Shown piece by piece: positions 12,125 through 25,262 of a stretch of DNA of 64,000 bases; within the stretch, counting starts at the first letter, position 1; the number at the start of each line of letters is the position of its first letter. The notes below the pieces were generated by a model. The model saw nothing but the letters and a program-made list of their open reading frames with translations. It searched no databases and was not told the DNA's origin. The position numbers and the translations under genes were made by a program. Source of the stretch: Hyperoodon ampullatus (taxonomy: Eukaryota; Chordata; Mammalia; Artiodactyla; Ziphiidae). Location: NCBI GenBank assembly GCA_949752795.1, contig OX457071.1, positions 30,612,800 through 30,676,799 of the forward strand, written 5' to 3'.

Positions 12125-12323
12125 TTTTTTTGCGGTACGCGGGCCTCTCACTGCTGTGGCCTCTCCCGTTGCGGAGCACCGGCTCCGGACGCGCAGGCTC
12201 AGTGGCCATGGCTCACGGGCCCAGGCGCTCCGCGGCATGCGGGATCCTCCCGGACCGGGGCACGAACCCGTGTCCCCCGCATCGGCAGGCGGACTCTCAA
12301 CCACTGCGCCACCAGGGAAGCCC
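12125..12323 (-). mobile_element. CHR-type tRNA-Glu SINE (young form)
   Basis: Full reverse copy with an unusually short tail of seven T. CpG content is high and the sequence is close to the consensus of its neighbours. The flanking duplication is not obvious. Confidence 0.93.
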
Positions 12324-12747
12324 TGATGTATAATTTTTAAGGAAATTTTGAGTAATTTGTCCAAGAATACTCATTCTAGTCGGAGCTAGGATTTGGGACT
12401 TCTGACTCTTAGGACCATTTCATTTCCACCACATCACACTTAGTGATTCACTAATAACTTCATCACACTTTGTTGCCTGCTCCCTCCCTAATTATATCAT
12501 TTGTTTCAGTATTTTAATGTTAATTTTTATAGTTAAAAATTTTTGCTGTAGGCTGTGAGTTTGAAAAGCTGTTGAAGCCAAAATTCTTCCAGTATGGAAT
12601 GTACCTATGATTTTAGGAGAATATGAAAAAGAAACTAAGATTTATGCTAATATTTTGTGGAATACCTATAGTCTGTATACAACTATGAAAAAACTCATTT
12701 TTACTGTAACTAAGAAAATAAACCTGCTTAAAAAATTTCTCTTTTTT

Positions 12748-12955
12748 AACAGCTTTCTTGAGATATAATTCACATACCATATAATTCACCTATTTAAAGG
12801 ATACAACTCAGTGGTTTTTAGCATATTCACAGAGTTGTACAACCATAACCACAATCAATTTTAGAACATAGAATACCTACTTTTAAAAGTAGAAGTGTTC
12901 AGGGACATCCAGGTGGTTTTCAGTTTTTGGCTGTTAAGAATAGAGCTGCTTTAAA
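12748..12955 (-). mobile_element. Old L1M 3'-end remnant
   Basis: ACAGCTTTCTTGAGATATAA, ACTCAGTGGTTTTTAGCATA and TTGTACAACCATAACCACAA are antisense L1M 3' UTR landmarks. The part after 12890 is a diverged ORF2 end. Confidence 0.75.
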
Positions 12956-13325
12956 AGAAAAAGTATAGGCAATTTTAACAAAATAATCTTTAAATTAATG
13001 TCAGAATCGTATGTTTGAAAATCTTTAATTATATTGTAATTATTTCTCAGCTATTTAGAGACATTTTGTGCCAGTGTGCTGAGCTGAAAAACTTAAAAAA
13101 AAATTTTTTATTTTTGGTTATATCAGTGACTTAGTGTTTCTCTATTCCTGTTTTTGTAAGTTTTTGGTCAAGAAGGTGAAGTGAACGATGTTTGCTTAAA
13201 CAAATGACTTTCATATATTACTGTAGGAGCTATAAACATACACATGGTTAGATTTCTGTTTTAGCTTATCAAGTTCACAGTGTATCGCAGGCAGAACATT
13301 TTATGTAGCGTTATTTATCAGGCAG
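12956..13325. other. AT-rich non-coding stretch
   Basis: Nothing recognised. Confidence 0.5.
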
Positions 13326-13515
13326 TAGTTCTCAATCTAATGCAGATTAGGATCACATGAGTATTTAAAAATACTAGCACCTTTATTTACTCCTCAGAGA
13401 TTGTAATTTAATTGATAATTTAATTCATCATGGGACCCAAGTGCCAGGAGCTGGCCAGTTTTAAGTTTCCTATATGATTCTCCTGTATGGCCAGGATTAA
13501 AAACCTGTTTTAGAT
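13326..13515 (+). mobile_element. MER5A-like hAT-Charlie remnant
   Basis: It starts CAGTAGTTCTCAATCTAATG and continues with GATTAGGATCACATGAG and a short tail-side segment, matching the MER5 layout of head repeat, 'atcacctg' segment and tail. Confidence 0.65.
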
Positions 13516-14436
13516 TCTTGCTGTCAAAAACATTATTTGAAGATGTTTTACCTTTTGTCTGTCTGAAGCCTAAGAAAAAGAACTGATTAAATCAAGGCTA
13601 GATTAGAAAGTGGGAGAGGAAACCCTGAGTAAATCACTAGCAGCACCTCTGAAGCTCATTTGCCATACTGTTGGTCTTTGCATCCTCCGTACTTAGCAAA
13701 TGCCTGCTCTGTAGAAGTTCCTTCCTTCTTTTCTTCCTTCCTTCGACATTTATTAAGTGCCTACTGTCTGTTCCAGCGCTCTTTTATACCCTGAGGATAT
13801 AAGTACAATTTGGAGTCCTTCTTACATTTGAGTTGGCAAAAGATGCATGATAAATATTTGTTGAGTTGAATAGAATCACAGCTGAGCCCTCTTGGCGTAC
13901 TGCTGTGCAGTGCCTCAGATCCTTTGTAGAAATGATGCCTTTTTGATATCCAGGAACATTCCAAGCATTGTTTGTCATTTCCTCATTTGTCTGCTCAGGG
14001 ATACCCCACATCTAGCCAGGCTTGAGTCATCAGGATAGAGTTGGTTAGGATGAGTAATTTAGGTCTCACTTCTCCATGTATCACAAACACTTGGGTCGTA
14101 CCAGCAACTGAGTTTTGGGGAAGCTCAATGTCAAGTTAGGTGACGGAGACAGGGAACACGGACTGGGGGTTGTAAATGAGAGAAGTCTGTCCCTGGAGGA
14201 CTTGGTCTTAGAAGCCAGGCTTCCATTCGGCCCCATGGCACATTTTCTTTTCTGAGAGCAGGGGAGGAGGAGGAATGGTGTGTTTCTGTAGGAGTTTATA
14301 CGTTCTGACTGGGTTGATCATCTCTCCTGTGCTTCCCTACAGTTGCTTGACTATTTTAGCGATGACTTTACTTATGGAAAAAAAGAGAGCTTAGAACAAA
14401 ATAGTAAAATGTCCATGTGTGTACATGTGAGCCCAG
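13516..14436. other. Non-coding stretch
   Basis: No gene recognised. TTCCTTC repeats lie near 13720-13745, followed by a phrase (TTATTAAGTGCCTACTGTCT) typical of ancient mammalian repeats. Confidence 0.45.
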
Positions 14437-14473
14437 CACACACACACACATACACACACACACACACACACAT
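14437..14473. repeat. (CA)n microsatellite
   Basis: About 18 CA units with one interruption (CATACA). It produces a low-complexity Val/Cys run in a chance minus-strand frame. Confidence 0.95.
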
Positions 14474-15644
14474 ATATTTAAGAGTGAGAAAACAGAAGCA
14501 GATGGGGCAATAGTTTTTTTTTTGTTTTTTTTTTAAGCAGTGATTTTTTTTAAAAAACTCAGTTATTTTTAGCTTTTCCAGCCTTTCAGCATATAGCGAA
14601 TACCTTCTGAATAAGAGTAAGTGGGTGTGTGTTGCTGGCTTTTGTATCTTGCTGTGGTGCTCCTGATGGAAATATAACACACGGGAAGAAAGAAAGATTG
14701 CAAGGTTTAACAAGGCTTTCCTCCTGGTTGAGTCTTTGCTGCCACTATTGGCATTATTAAATTTATATATGCAATAGTGAGTAATAATATCTAGAGTCAT
14801 AGCATGTCCCATGTTTTTGGGAAAATATTTTAACAAATACATTCTGCTTTTACTTTGTAAATGAAATATTTAGTTGTTGAGGTTTTTTTCCCTCACACTG
14901 CATTCCCCCCTCAACTCCTACACTTTTTATTGGGGCCGTTTGACTTGTTTATTTTGTTTTGCAAAGAATTTATTCTCTGGACCTGTGTGGATTGGCATGT
15001 GCCTTTTAAAGACTTTTGTTTGTTGAGGAGCTAGACGTATACCAAAGGAGCTTCTGTGTGGCCACCGTGCAAACAAAGCTTCCTAATTTCAGTGTCATTG
15101 AGTCAGCAGCTGGTGCAGCTGAATTCAGAGGAACAAGCATAGTTATCGACTGTTTTCTCTAAAAACAGCCTGAACAAAGCATTTCCTTAAGCAACGCTGA
15201 GCAGGATCTGGAACTTCCTATGCCTCAAAAAAGTCTTAGAAAGGTTTGAGGAAGTGCAGAGGTCAACATTACTGCATGTAATTCCTCTCCTCCACCCCCG
15301 ATTCATGGTAATTGACTCCTTTAAAAAAAATCTCATATTTTAAAATCATAGGATCAGCATCTGTAAGCAAAAAACAAACAAACAGAAAAACAAGAAATAA
15401 TCAGTTAAGTACATGGTCCTATCAGCTAGATAATCGTTAGTAATGCCAGAGGAGTGTAAAACACAGATGCTGGTTAATTTAAGAAGAAAGTTTCAAAAAC
15501 TGTAGCTTAGTTGTAGTGATTGTGTGCTATTTTTACATGTTATTTTTTTTTCTCGTAGATAGTTAAGGGGAGTAATCTTTTATATAATTTATGTTTCTTC
15601 TGTAGAGATCTTTGAAATGGTATAGATCAGGAGTTGGCAAGAAT
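14474..15644. other. Non-coding stretch
   Basis: No gene recognised. Contains T-rich runs near 14514-14560 and an AAAC-rich patch near 15369. Confidence 0.5.
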
Positions 15645-15660
15645 TCATTCATACATTTTA

Positions 15661-15994
15661 TTTTTAAATTTTTAAAATAAATTTATTTATTTATTTTTGG
15701 CTGCATTGGGTCTTTGTTGCGGCGAGCAGGGGCTACTCTTCGTTGTGGTGCGTGGGCTTCTCATTGTGGTGGCTTCTCTTGTTGCGGAGCACGGGCTCTA
15801 GACGCGCGGGCTTCAGTAGTTGTGGCACGTGGGCTCAGTAGTTGTGGCTCGCGGGCTCTAGGGCGCAGGCTCAGTAGTTGTGGTGCACAGGCTTTGTTGC
15901 TCTGCGGCATGTGGGATCTTCCGGACCAGGGATCATACCCATGTCCTCTGCACTGGCAGGTGGATTCCTAACCACTGCGCCACCAGGGAAGACC
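15661..15994 (-). mobile_element. Long CHR-type SINE (older form)
   Basis: Longer relative of the young SINE, reverse orientation. An AT-rich tail is followed by GGCTGCATTGGGTCTTTGTT, several CAGTAGTTGTGG repeats, then the tRNA-like head ending CCACCAGGGAAGACC. The duplication CATTCATACATTTTA flanks both sides (15646-15660 and 15995-16009). Confidence 0.93.
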
Positions 15995-16009
15995 CATTCA
16001 TACATTTTA

Positions 16010-18131
16010 AAAAATAATCATGCTTTCATTATTTTTTATCATAATCATGCTTTCATTAATTTTTCTTTTTAGTGAGTATCTACCATATAGCAGACACTCT
16101 AAGTACTCACAGGGACAAAAGAAATGCATGATAATATGCAAACAGTTAAGTAATAATAAAGGTGGAATATAATTTGGGGAGAAGGTAAGTGGCATAGATC
16201 TGCTTTCATTTGTTTTATTTCCAGATAAATTTGTATTTTCAGGTAAAAGTTTTTTTTTTTTTTTTTGTAGCAATAACTTAAGGGTTCATAAAGAGGTTTG
16301 AATACTATCCCTGCTTTCTGTACTTTTGTGATTTAAGTGTCTATGAGATATTGCCTACTTGTTCCAGGGGGAAGGAAGATTAGGAAACGTTATTAGATTA
16401 CATTGTGTTTTACATTTTTCTGGTAACACATGTAGAATTTCTCATTCTTTTCCATTGGCATCGATTTAAAATAAAAATCATTGTATAGGGTCAGACTCAT
16501 GGCCAATCAAGGAGGGTCATGTTTCTGGGTTTTGCCCCTTAAAATAGTCCACTGACATCTTAATTTCTTTAAACTACTACTTGGTTCTGTTGAATCCACT
16601 TTAGTTTTCTATTCATTATTATTTTTTTTAACTTAATAAAATTTAGTCTCACAGATTAAGGAATTATCTTATGTAGGTCTACTGCCTGCCTTACCTGACA
16701 AAATAATGACTTTTTCTTTCCTAAACCTTATGTATATTCCTCTCAGGTTTTAATGAGGTAGACCTGAGTGTACTGCGGCCAGGATTAGATGGACAGGTTG
16801 TGTTATAAAATCATACCATGGGGCAGGTATGATTCCATAGATTATTTGGCTTCTGTTTCTAGACCAAGACATCACGTTATTTTTGTATGGCCCTCCCACA
16901 TTCTCATGATCATTAAATTGTGAGTAGGTATCGCCTTTAACGTGCATTATTTAGTAAGGTCTGGTGGTTAACACTATGAAGGGCCTCACAGCTCTGTAAA
17001 GGTAATGTTGTGTGCTTTAGTTTTAGTTCTATTTGGGTCATGTTTAAATTTTAAAAATATTTTTGTGAGTGAAGAGTGTCCTAGAGAGATACCTTCGAGT
17101 TGTTCCTAGTGCCTTTGGGCACATTTCCTAAGTTTATTTATTACTTGCCACCCATGATGCTATAAACATCTAAAACTGATTTTTTTTTTCTCCTCATGAA
17201 ATGAATTATCGGGGAAATGTTACAGACCCACTTCCAGAGTCTCAGGAGGGCCCCTGCATTGCACACAGGGGGCGTTTAAGACTTCGTTGCCTTCCTTTCT
17301 CATTCCTTTTCCCCAAACAATGCTACTCTCACCCTCATAGGTAATGTCTGTGTCACCGAGACTGTAGGTCTCTGTGTGAATAACTTTCTCAGCTTTTCAC
17401 CTGATCAATGTGGGGGCTTACCACAGCCCAGTTCTCTACCCGTTCCTTCCTTCCCTTTCTGAGACAGGCGAGTTCTTTGAATTGGGTGTGTCCTGACGTC
17501 GGTCCTCTTAGAATCTGGGTCCTTCCTGGCTTTTGGGAAGTTGGGCCCCTCACCTTGTCTCCCATGACTGTTTTCATCGCCTCCCCCGTTTATGAAAATC
17601 TCTCAGGTTATATCATCTTAAAAAAACCAACTTCTTCCTTTATATTGTTCCATTCTCTAAGAAGTACCTTCACTTTCTCTTTCACTTCAGTTGAAGGAGT
17701 ATTTCTTAAAAGAGCTCTTTTCCACTTCTTGATCTTCACACGCCAACTCAAGACCCTTGAGCTTATGTACCTGCTACCAAGCTCAAACTTCCTTTGCTAA
17801 TGGTCTCGTAACTGCTAAATACAGTGGTGTCATAGTGATCTCATTTGACCTTGCTTTTGCAGTTGATGTGGCTGATCACTTGCTTCTTTAATTCCCTTCT
17901 CTTGGCTCCCATATCATTCCCAAGCTCTTGCTCTTTCCTTTCTGACTGTTACTTCTAAGACTCCTGTATGGGTTTATCGTTTCCTTCTTGCCTCTGGAGT
18001 TGGAATTTGGAATAACTGTCCAGTTATTTCTAGCCAGCTTTTAATTAAATATCTCCTTTTGGTTATACAGTAGCATTTCACACTCATCATGTCCACAGCT
18101 ACATTCTTTATTTGTTCCTTTAGAATCCTGC
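16010..18131. other. AT-rich non-coding stretch without SINEs
   Basis: No gene recognised. A small direct repeat (ATAATCATGCTTTCATTA) occurs twice within 16014-16060. The plus-strand frame at 17408-17800 has no recognised domain. Confidence 0.5.
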
Positions 18132-18145
18132 ATTTCCTGTTTTTA

Positions 18146-18436
18146 TTTTTTTTAATTAATTTTTATTGCAGTACAGTTGCTTTACAATGTTACAGCAAAG
18201 TGAATCTGCTATGTGTATGCATATATCCCCTCGTCTTTTGGATTATCTTCCCATTTGGGTCACTACGGAGCACTGAATAGAGTTCCCTGTGCTATACAGT
18301 GGGTTCTGAGTAGTTATCTGTTTCATACTTACGAGTGTATATATGTCAATCCCATTCTCCCAGTTCATCCCCACTCCCCTCCCCCCGTATCCATACGTCC
18401 GTTTTCTACATCTGTGTCTCTATTTCTGCTTTGCAA
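18146..18436 (-). mobile_element. Severely truncated L1 3' end
   Basis: Only the last ~290 bases of an L1 3' UTR are present, reverse orientation. Landmarks are GCTTTACAATGTTACAGCAA, GAGTTCCCTGTGCTATACAG and the C-rich block near 18370. ATTTCCTGTTTTTA (18132-18145) recurs as AATTCCTGTTTTTA just after the element, a target-site duplication. Confidence 0.9.
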
Positions 18437-18679
18437 ATTCCTGTTTTTATTAATGAATCTTTGACCACCAGGTGCTACATCCATCCCTAAACCTGGGGCC
18501 CATACTTGACTCACCACTTATATCTCTCATCAGTCACCAAATCAGGCTGATCTTACCTCCTCAGTATTGTTCTTCTGTTGTTTTATTTTTTTTAGTAGGC
18601 TGTTTTCATAACCTAGTGTCATAGCTGGTCTCTTTCTGTATTACCTCCATCCATTTGCTAAACTGGAAAGATACTTTGC

Positions 18680-19135
18680 TAACATACAAGTATGATGGTG
18701 TCATTCTTTTGTTTAACATATAATGATTCCCCATAATTTATAGTCTAAAACTTAAATAACCTGGTCCCTCGTGACGCGGCTCCCACCCTCCCTTTCCCAC
18801 CTTTCCACAGTTTGGGAACTTTCGGTGTCCTCTAATGCGGCTCTGCTTTGGCACACGGGCTCTGTCTGCATGTGCCTGAACTCACAGAACGATAGCACCA
18901 CTGACACTATCAACTCACCCTACTGCTCTTCAGACTAAGTTATTTTCTTTTCGACACTTCATGTTTATTTTCAGTGCTTGGTATAATGGATAGCTATTCT
19001 TTGGTAGCACATCCATCTACCCCATTAAATTGTGACTCACTGAAGAGCTTCTGAAACCTTCTTCTTCATTGTATTCACAGTCCCTGTTATACTGCCTGGC
19101 ACATAGTAGGCATACCGATAAGTACAGTAGAGCTT
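18680..19135 (+). repeat. L2 3'-end remnant
   Basis: The ordered L2 motifs CTAAAACTTAAATAACCTGG, 'aattgtgactcactgaagagc' (19026 on) and CTGCCTGGCACATAGTAGGC are readable through to 19135. A non-functional fossil. Confidence 0.7.
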
Positions 19136-20985
19136 TCTCAACAAAAGAAGTAAGAATCAATAGTTGGTCAGTCAGAAAAGTTATTAAAATAGAGAAATAT
19201 CAAAATGATGAATACGTATCTTAAATATTTTAAACATAAAACTTACAAACGCATTTTTTGGCAACCCTTTGATATAAGGCCAAGACTGTTTCTTCCAGTT
19301 TCAGTTCACAGATGGGATTCAGTGTTATCTTTCGTACCAAAACCAATAGTGGATTATCTGTCATTTCCAATTTGTTTATTTTTAGAGTGAAACTAAAAAC
19401 CTTAGAAACACTTTTGAAGATATTTCTGATTTATTTTTCTCATTGTACAATTATGATTGCACATGCCTTATTCAGTGACAGCTTTAAAAATTAGTATTTT
19501 ATTACGGTCTAGTCTTTGCACATCTTGAAAGGGTTCAACGTAGTTTTCATAGAAACAGATACTGTGCTTCTTTTCGTACTCCAATTTCACTGCTTTAAGT
19601 AATATATCACTGAATAAAAATCACATTACGATGATAAAGTATAACTGCTTGAACAGGTTTAGGATCAGAACTACTCTTGCTACAGATAGGGCTCAGGTGA
19701 TGGCAGCAGAGGCCCTTGCTCTGCTCAGGAAGGAGGCTGCTGGTTGGGAGCATTCCAGGTGCATCAGTCAATATGATTTACAAAGGGAGTGGAGATCCTT
19801 GGTTCATCTGGACAGTTGGTTAAGTGGAAGCTGGTTAAAAGCATTCTACCATGTTTGTCAGATTGACGCTAAAAGATGTTATCTTTGTTACTTGGCATTT
19901 TGGTAACTAAGAGAGCTGGATAGAAACGTGCCTGCTTTCGTGTGCACTCTCTACACGTCATTTATAAAAATGTTAAATAAGACCACGGTGAGCACCTGTC
20001 TCCTGGGCGTCCTCACGTTTGTACGTCTGTTTCTCTGTCATTTGTCTCCTGCTTTAACCATGGCAAAATGTAGTTTTTAAAACTGCTCTTTGGTTTGTTC
20101 CAGTCTGTTGGTTGCTCTCAAGTAGAATGAGTGCTCAGCAATATTCTACCATTAATTCCTGTTTGGTTTTGTCCCTCAACGTGTTGTTTTCTTCACTATT
20201 TAAAAGGCCTTCATTTTGAAAATTCTGCCTCGTCATCCTTGTTAGCAACTGCATCCTTCTGTCCAGTGGCCTAACTAGAATTTTACATTTGAGCCAACAG
20301 TTTACACATTCCACTTTGAATCTTTAACTCTGTGATAATGCCAATCGAATTTCTGTTACATCTTGTTTGATAATTAGGTTTAGACCCACCTTCGAACTAA
20401 TGACTCTTTGATTAAGTCCTGCAAGCCTATCTGTTTCAAAAGATAAGTTGGTATTTGCAATATTCGTAATACTTTTCCCAATAAAGACCAAAGAAACAGT
20501 TATTCAGTTTCTCTCTTTCTGTCTCTCATCTAAAGTACATGCTTTGCAGAAAATCTTACTTTACTTCCTGAGGTTTTATCTTTTTAAGCAACATATTTTT
20601 TATTGGCTTTGGAGGACTTTGTAAGTAAGGTTACTGTCAAATTCTTTCTTGGCAGGCCTGATTAGTAGTTTGTCCTTGACCCTCTAATCTTTGAGGGTTT
20701 CCCTATATTCCTTGATAGGGCTCTCATTTCGTTTTTTGAAAAGCAGTTAGCTATATATGTCACCTCCAACCCTGTCCCTGTACCCTACGCCTCTACCCAG
20801 GGCCTAATCGTTTTGATCCTTGGCAGATGTTTATCTTGAGTTATGGATAAGGTCTTTAAAATGGTCTTCAAAGTACCTAGGTTTATTTTCTTTAAGCTAT
20901 GTGTTTCCTTTTTAGGAATAATGCCCCATTTTTAAGAGTTGGCTAGTGACCTGTTATAGCTGTCTTCCAAGTCTGGAGTGATGAT
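19136..20985. other. AT-rich non-coding stretch without SINEs
   Basis: No gene recognised. Frames at 19205-19390 and 19631-19906 have no known domain. Confidence 0.5.
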
Positions 20986-21385
20986 GCTTTTTTTTTTTTT
21001 TTAATTTTATTGAAGTATAGATGACTTACAATGTTGTGTTAATTTCTGCTCTACAGCAAAGTGATACGGTTATATATATATATATGTATATATATACGTA
21101 TATATATATATTCTCTTCCATTACGGTTTATCACAGGATATTGGATATAGTTCCCTGTGCTACACAGTAGGACTTTGTTGTTTATCCATCCTATGTGTAC
21201 TGGTTTGCATCTGCTAATCCTAAACTTACTCCTGCTCCTTGGCAACCACAAGTCTGTTTTCTATGTCTTTGAGTCTGTTTCTGTTTCGTAGATAATTTCA
21301 TTTGTGTCATATTTTAGATTTCACATATAAGTGATATCATACGGTATTTGTCTTTCTCTTTCTGACTTACTTTGTATGGTAATCT
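20986..21385 (-). mobile_element. Truncated L1 3' end with TA microsatellite
   Basis: Reverse L1 3' UTR: T run, TGACTTACAATGTTGTGTTA, CAGCAAAGTGATACGG, a TA-rich tract at 21073-21113, TTATCACAGGATATTGGATA and TTTGTTGTTTATCCATCC. It ends within the stretch next to ORF2 (TTTCTCTTTCTGACTTACTT). Confidence 0.9.
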
Positions 21386-22679
21386 CTGTTTTGGCAGGAC
21401 TCCTGCCCAGTCTTTGATTTTCAGTGTTAGGTGGAACTCTCCTGCCTGACACCCAGAGGTGTACACTCGTACTACATTACTGTTATTCTTGGTGTTTTCT
21501 TTTCACTGTCTTATTTAAAACTCTGAGACTGTTCTCTAAAAGGATCATAAAAGTAGGACCTGATAGTTGACTGTACGGGCTCTTTCAGTATAATGTATAT
21601 ATGAGTTGGAAATGGCCATATTTCATAATAAAGGAAAATTATTTATGGATAAAGAAAAGCATGCTAGACTGTTAGAGCAAGTAGCTTGAGAAAGCACGTG
21701 TTCCAAATATTCACCATCTGCTTCAGCAGACTTTTTGAGAATAACAGAGTACAGTCTAAAACCCCCCCACACAGGCGTTTCCATTTCCTCTTTACGTAAG
21801 TTTCACCTTCTCAGTATCACCTCTGTGTCCACTGGCCTTCCTAGAGTGTGGATGTGGATGGACCGTATCATCCACAGCAGCTCACATTTCCTGTTGAGGC
21901 ACCTACCTCCTCCTGTAGCACTTCCAGTCTCCTTTAAAGTGTCCCCTGATCCTTCTGTGTCTGGGTGCCCAGGGACATCTTATATGTACTGATGAGTTAT
22001 TCCATCCGCTGGTTACCATGAAGAGTCTTCTCCATTTTGATCTCTTGCTTGCTCACATCCTCTTTTCTTAAAATCCCTGAGAGGGCCTCATCATTGCTGG
22101 TTATAAGTCTTGTAAGAAAGAACCCTAATTCTGTATGTCTGGAGACATCATTCAGAGCTCTCTAGATTGTCAGCCCTTGAACAGAGGGGAGAATGTCCCT
22201 TCAGGTAGCTGGGGTCCTAAGCCATGTTGATTATGTACTTCCTTCTTGTCACTCCTAACACTGCTTTATGGCTTAGAAACTGGGGATTTGTCTTGAAGCA
22301 GGTACATATAATACTGTTCTCTGTTGCTGGTTGCCATGCATATCCATTCCTTACCCCATATGATGGACAACTACAACACAAACAATACGAATATCCTCAT
22401 CCTCCAGCCAAGAAACAAAAGTCTTCATGCAAATGGATAGGTATGGGCTCAGGGAGTTTCCACGTCATCATATTTACCTAGATATGTCTCTTCCTTTCAA
22501 TTTAGGAACTCCTATAGAGGTAAATAGGGTCCAGGTAAATTATGACACAGTATCAGTTACAGTAACTTTGAAATCATTACATGAGTGTCTGTTTCACATT
22601 TGAACTTCTCACATTGAAAAATATGTATTTTGAATACGACCATGGTTTACTGCTTTAAATTTTAGTGTGTCTGTATGCC
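21386..22679. other. Non-coding stretch without SINEs
   Basis: No gene recognised. Confidence 0.5.
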
Positions 22680-23092
22680 AATATGTAAGTGTGTGAATAT
22701 AAATAACATACACAGTATTATAAGGTGTGTATGTGTGTATGGCACAAAGTAGTATGATACATATGAGTAAGTTGTATGTACAGATCAAACAGTAGTGTGA
22801 TTGATGCACATATGTGTATGTGTGTGTGTATGCATATGAATCAACTGTGTAAGAGTCAAATAGAGTAGTGTAATGTATATGTGTGTATGTGTATATATGA
22901 GTCCAACGCAGTGGTATAATGTGTTTGTGTGTGTGTGTGTGTTTGTGAATCAGACACAGAGTAATGTGTGTGTGTAAGAATCAGGGGCAGGCAGGCATGA
23001 TACGTATGTGTGCATATGTATCTTTGTATAGAATTCAGACACGTAGTATAAAGTAAGTGTGTGTGTGAGAATCAGAGTAGTATAATTGGAAA
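22680..23092. repeat. Degenerate TG-rich minisatellite
   Basis: Roughly nine imperfect units of about 30-60 bases. Each has a core like GAATCAGACACAGTAGTATA followed by a TG/TATG run. Clear cores start near 22774, 22845, 22899, 22949, 22978, 23031 and 23071. Units vary in length mainly through the TG part. Confidence 0.75.
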
Positions 23093-25140
23093 AACACAGG
23101 ATAAATAAAATTTATGATGATTCCAAAATGATAACACCTGCATGACTTTGTAACTCACACAACCTTTCTAGGCACGATTTAGGCGAGATTTTTACTAGAT
23201 CTAACTGCAATCTTTTATGGTTCTAAAATGTGATGGTTAGTGCAGTCACTATCTGAAACTGCTTAGCCTCTTCCATCATTGTGTGAGTTATTCTGTCTAT
23301 AATGACATTTATAACTGACCTTTCTGCATTCAGAATCTCTGTTGTATCTTTGTTTATTAGCTTCTGTGGGAGAGAGACATGGTAACTCTAATTTCACGGT
23401 TATTTTTCTGAACTATGCCCAAAATGGCCCCTGGTTTTATAATTAAGGGAACCCAGCACTTCCTTGAATGTACTGTCAAAACCACATTTTCTAAATCCTT
23501 GCATTAACATAAAGAAAATGTTGCAGCAATCTGTCTCATCTTGTTAAGGCTACCGGGCTATTTAATACCTAACTAAAAGGATTGAGTGAGTGAAAGCCTT
23601 GAAGGCAGTATTCATCTTTGTAGGCAGTACATAGATAGCCTGTGCCACATGCTACATACTCAGCATATATTTATGGAATGAACAAATTATATGATAGAAT
23701 ACATTTAAATAATTCATTGTTATCTATGTGCCCATGTGTTTTCTCAAGATTCCTTTGCAGTGTTTCGTTTGGAGATGGTGGAGAAGGGTGGTTTCCTACC
23801 ATCATGGTTGCAAGATGGCAGTACTGTTTAGATGCTCTTGGTAACTGTGACAGACAGGGTGTGGAAGTGAGGGATGCTGGGAGTAGAATGTTACTGCTTT
23901 TCTCTCTTTTGGGAACAGTTATTGCACCCCTTTTAGAGGAACCATCTTAAATCAGTGAACCACTGATATAAGTAGCTCTGTGTCCATAGAATCATATGGG
24001 AGCTTTTCCTCTGGGCATAAATCTTGTGTCTATAGGGCACTGAAGCAGTTAATGTAAATGCTCTCTTTTGGAATCAAAGTTCAGTGTGGACGTAGCACTG
24101 AGTTATGGTACCGGAATGTCAGACAGTCATACTTTTCTCTTAGAATATTCTCTTACTGAAAAGGGAAGTGAAAAACTCTATAAGGGAAAATTATAAACAA
24201 TAAAAGAAAACTTGGTAATCTAATACAAAAGAACACCTTTTTCATTGCATGAAATGCCTTGTACTTTTTAATTTCAAAATCCATTTGAGCGTTCATCACT
24301 AAAGCTTGCTGTGATGGCAAAAAATGCCTTTAGAGGCCCTTAGTCAGCTTCGGCTGATTAGGCGTAGTGGTAATTAATTCTTACTTTGATACCTTGTCAG
24401 TCTTCTTATTTGTAGAAAAGGAGTAAACATGAGAAATCGGACTTTAAAAATGTGGGTGATTATTAGTTATTGCAAATGTTCTTCAGGAAGCTTTGGCCCT
24501 GAAATGAATGAAATGAGAACATGTTATGTAAGGTTGGTTTCCCGAGCAGTTTTGATGTTCTTAAAGTTTAGCGTGAAAAATACTCATAGCCTCTGGATGT
24601 TTCATATTGGCTATCGGTGAGCTCTCTTCCTTCAGGCCTCCTTCCAGCATTTGGAAATTCTGGCGTTAGGTGTGTGCTGACTCTAACCTCAGCAAGAAGA
24701 CTTCTTCCAGAGTCAAAATGAAACGAAATATTCATATTAGGGGGTGGTGGGGAAAGAAACACTGCCTTCCCCTCAGGAGCAGACTGCATGCGAGTTCTGC
24801 CAACTGGCCTGTTGGTGAGAATTAGTGAAGTCATCAGACCAGAGCTATTTTCATGCACTGACATGGTGCTCCAAGGCAGCTGGAGGTGCTGCATAGAGGA
24901 AGCTCTGAGAGAGAGGTTTTCAGAAGCAGAAAATTTCCCTGCTGACTGACAGCATCCGACATCTCCAGGAAGCATGAGGGCTTGTGTAACAGCCCAGGCA
25001 GGAGGACGGGGAGTGTTTCTAGCCTTTCCAGGTTATCTGAAGCGATGTCTCAATATCAAGGTGCCAGGATTGTCCAAAAGAATAGGTGGCCCTGGGTAAG
25101 GAAGATGGTGCTGGAGATGAAATCTTTTGTTTATGGAGCA
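23093..25140. other. Non-coding stretch without SINEs
   Basis: No gene recognised. Frames at 23642-23950 and 24568-24975 show no known domain. Confidence 0.5.
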
Positions 25141-25173
25141 GCCTCCCTCCCTCCCTTCCTCCTTTCCTTCCTT

Positions 25174-25208
<35 letters not shown>

Positions 25209-25262
25209 CTTCCCTCTCTCTCTCTCTGCCTCTCTCCCTCTCCCCCCACCCCCAACCTTCTT
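25141..25262. repeat. Polypyrimidine (CT/CCCT) tract
   Basis: About 120 bases almost entirely C and T, first CCCT/CCTT-rich and then TCTC-rich. It gives Ser/Leu/Pro-rich or Arg/Glu-rich frames on either strand that are not genes. Confidence 0.95.

Noticed and set aside
14372..14842. 156-residue minus-strand frame
   Set aside because: Built from a CA microsatellite (Val/Cys run) and T-rich sequence; no domain.
22680..23092. CRISPR-like array of repeats and spacers
   Set aside because: Units vary in length and sequence, are TG-driven, and the genome is mammalian. It is a minisatellite.
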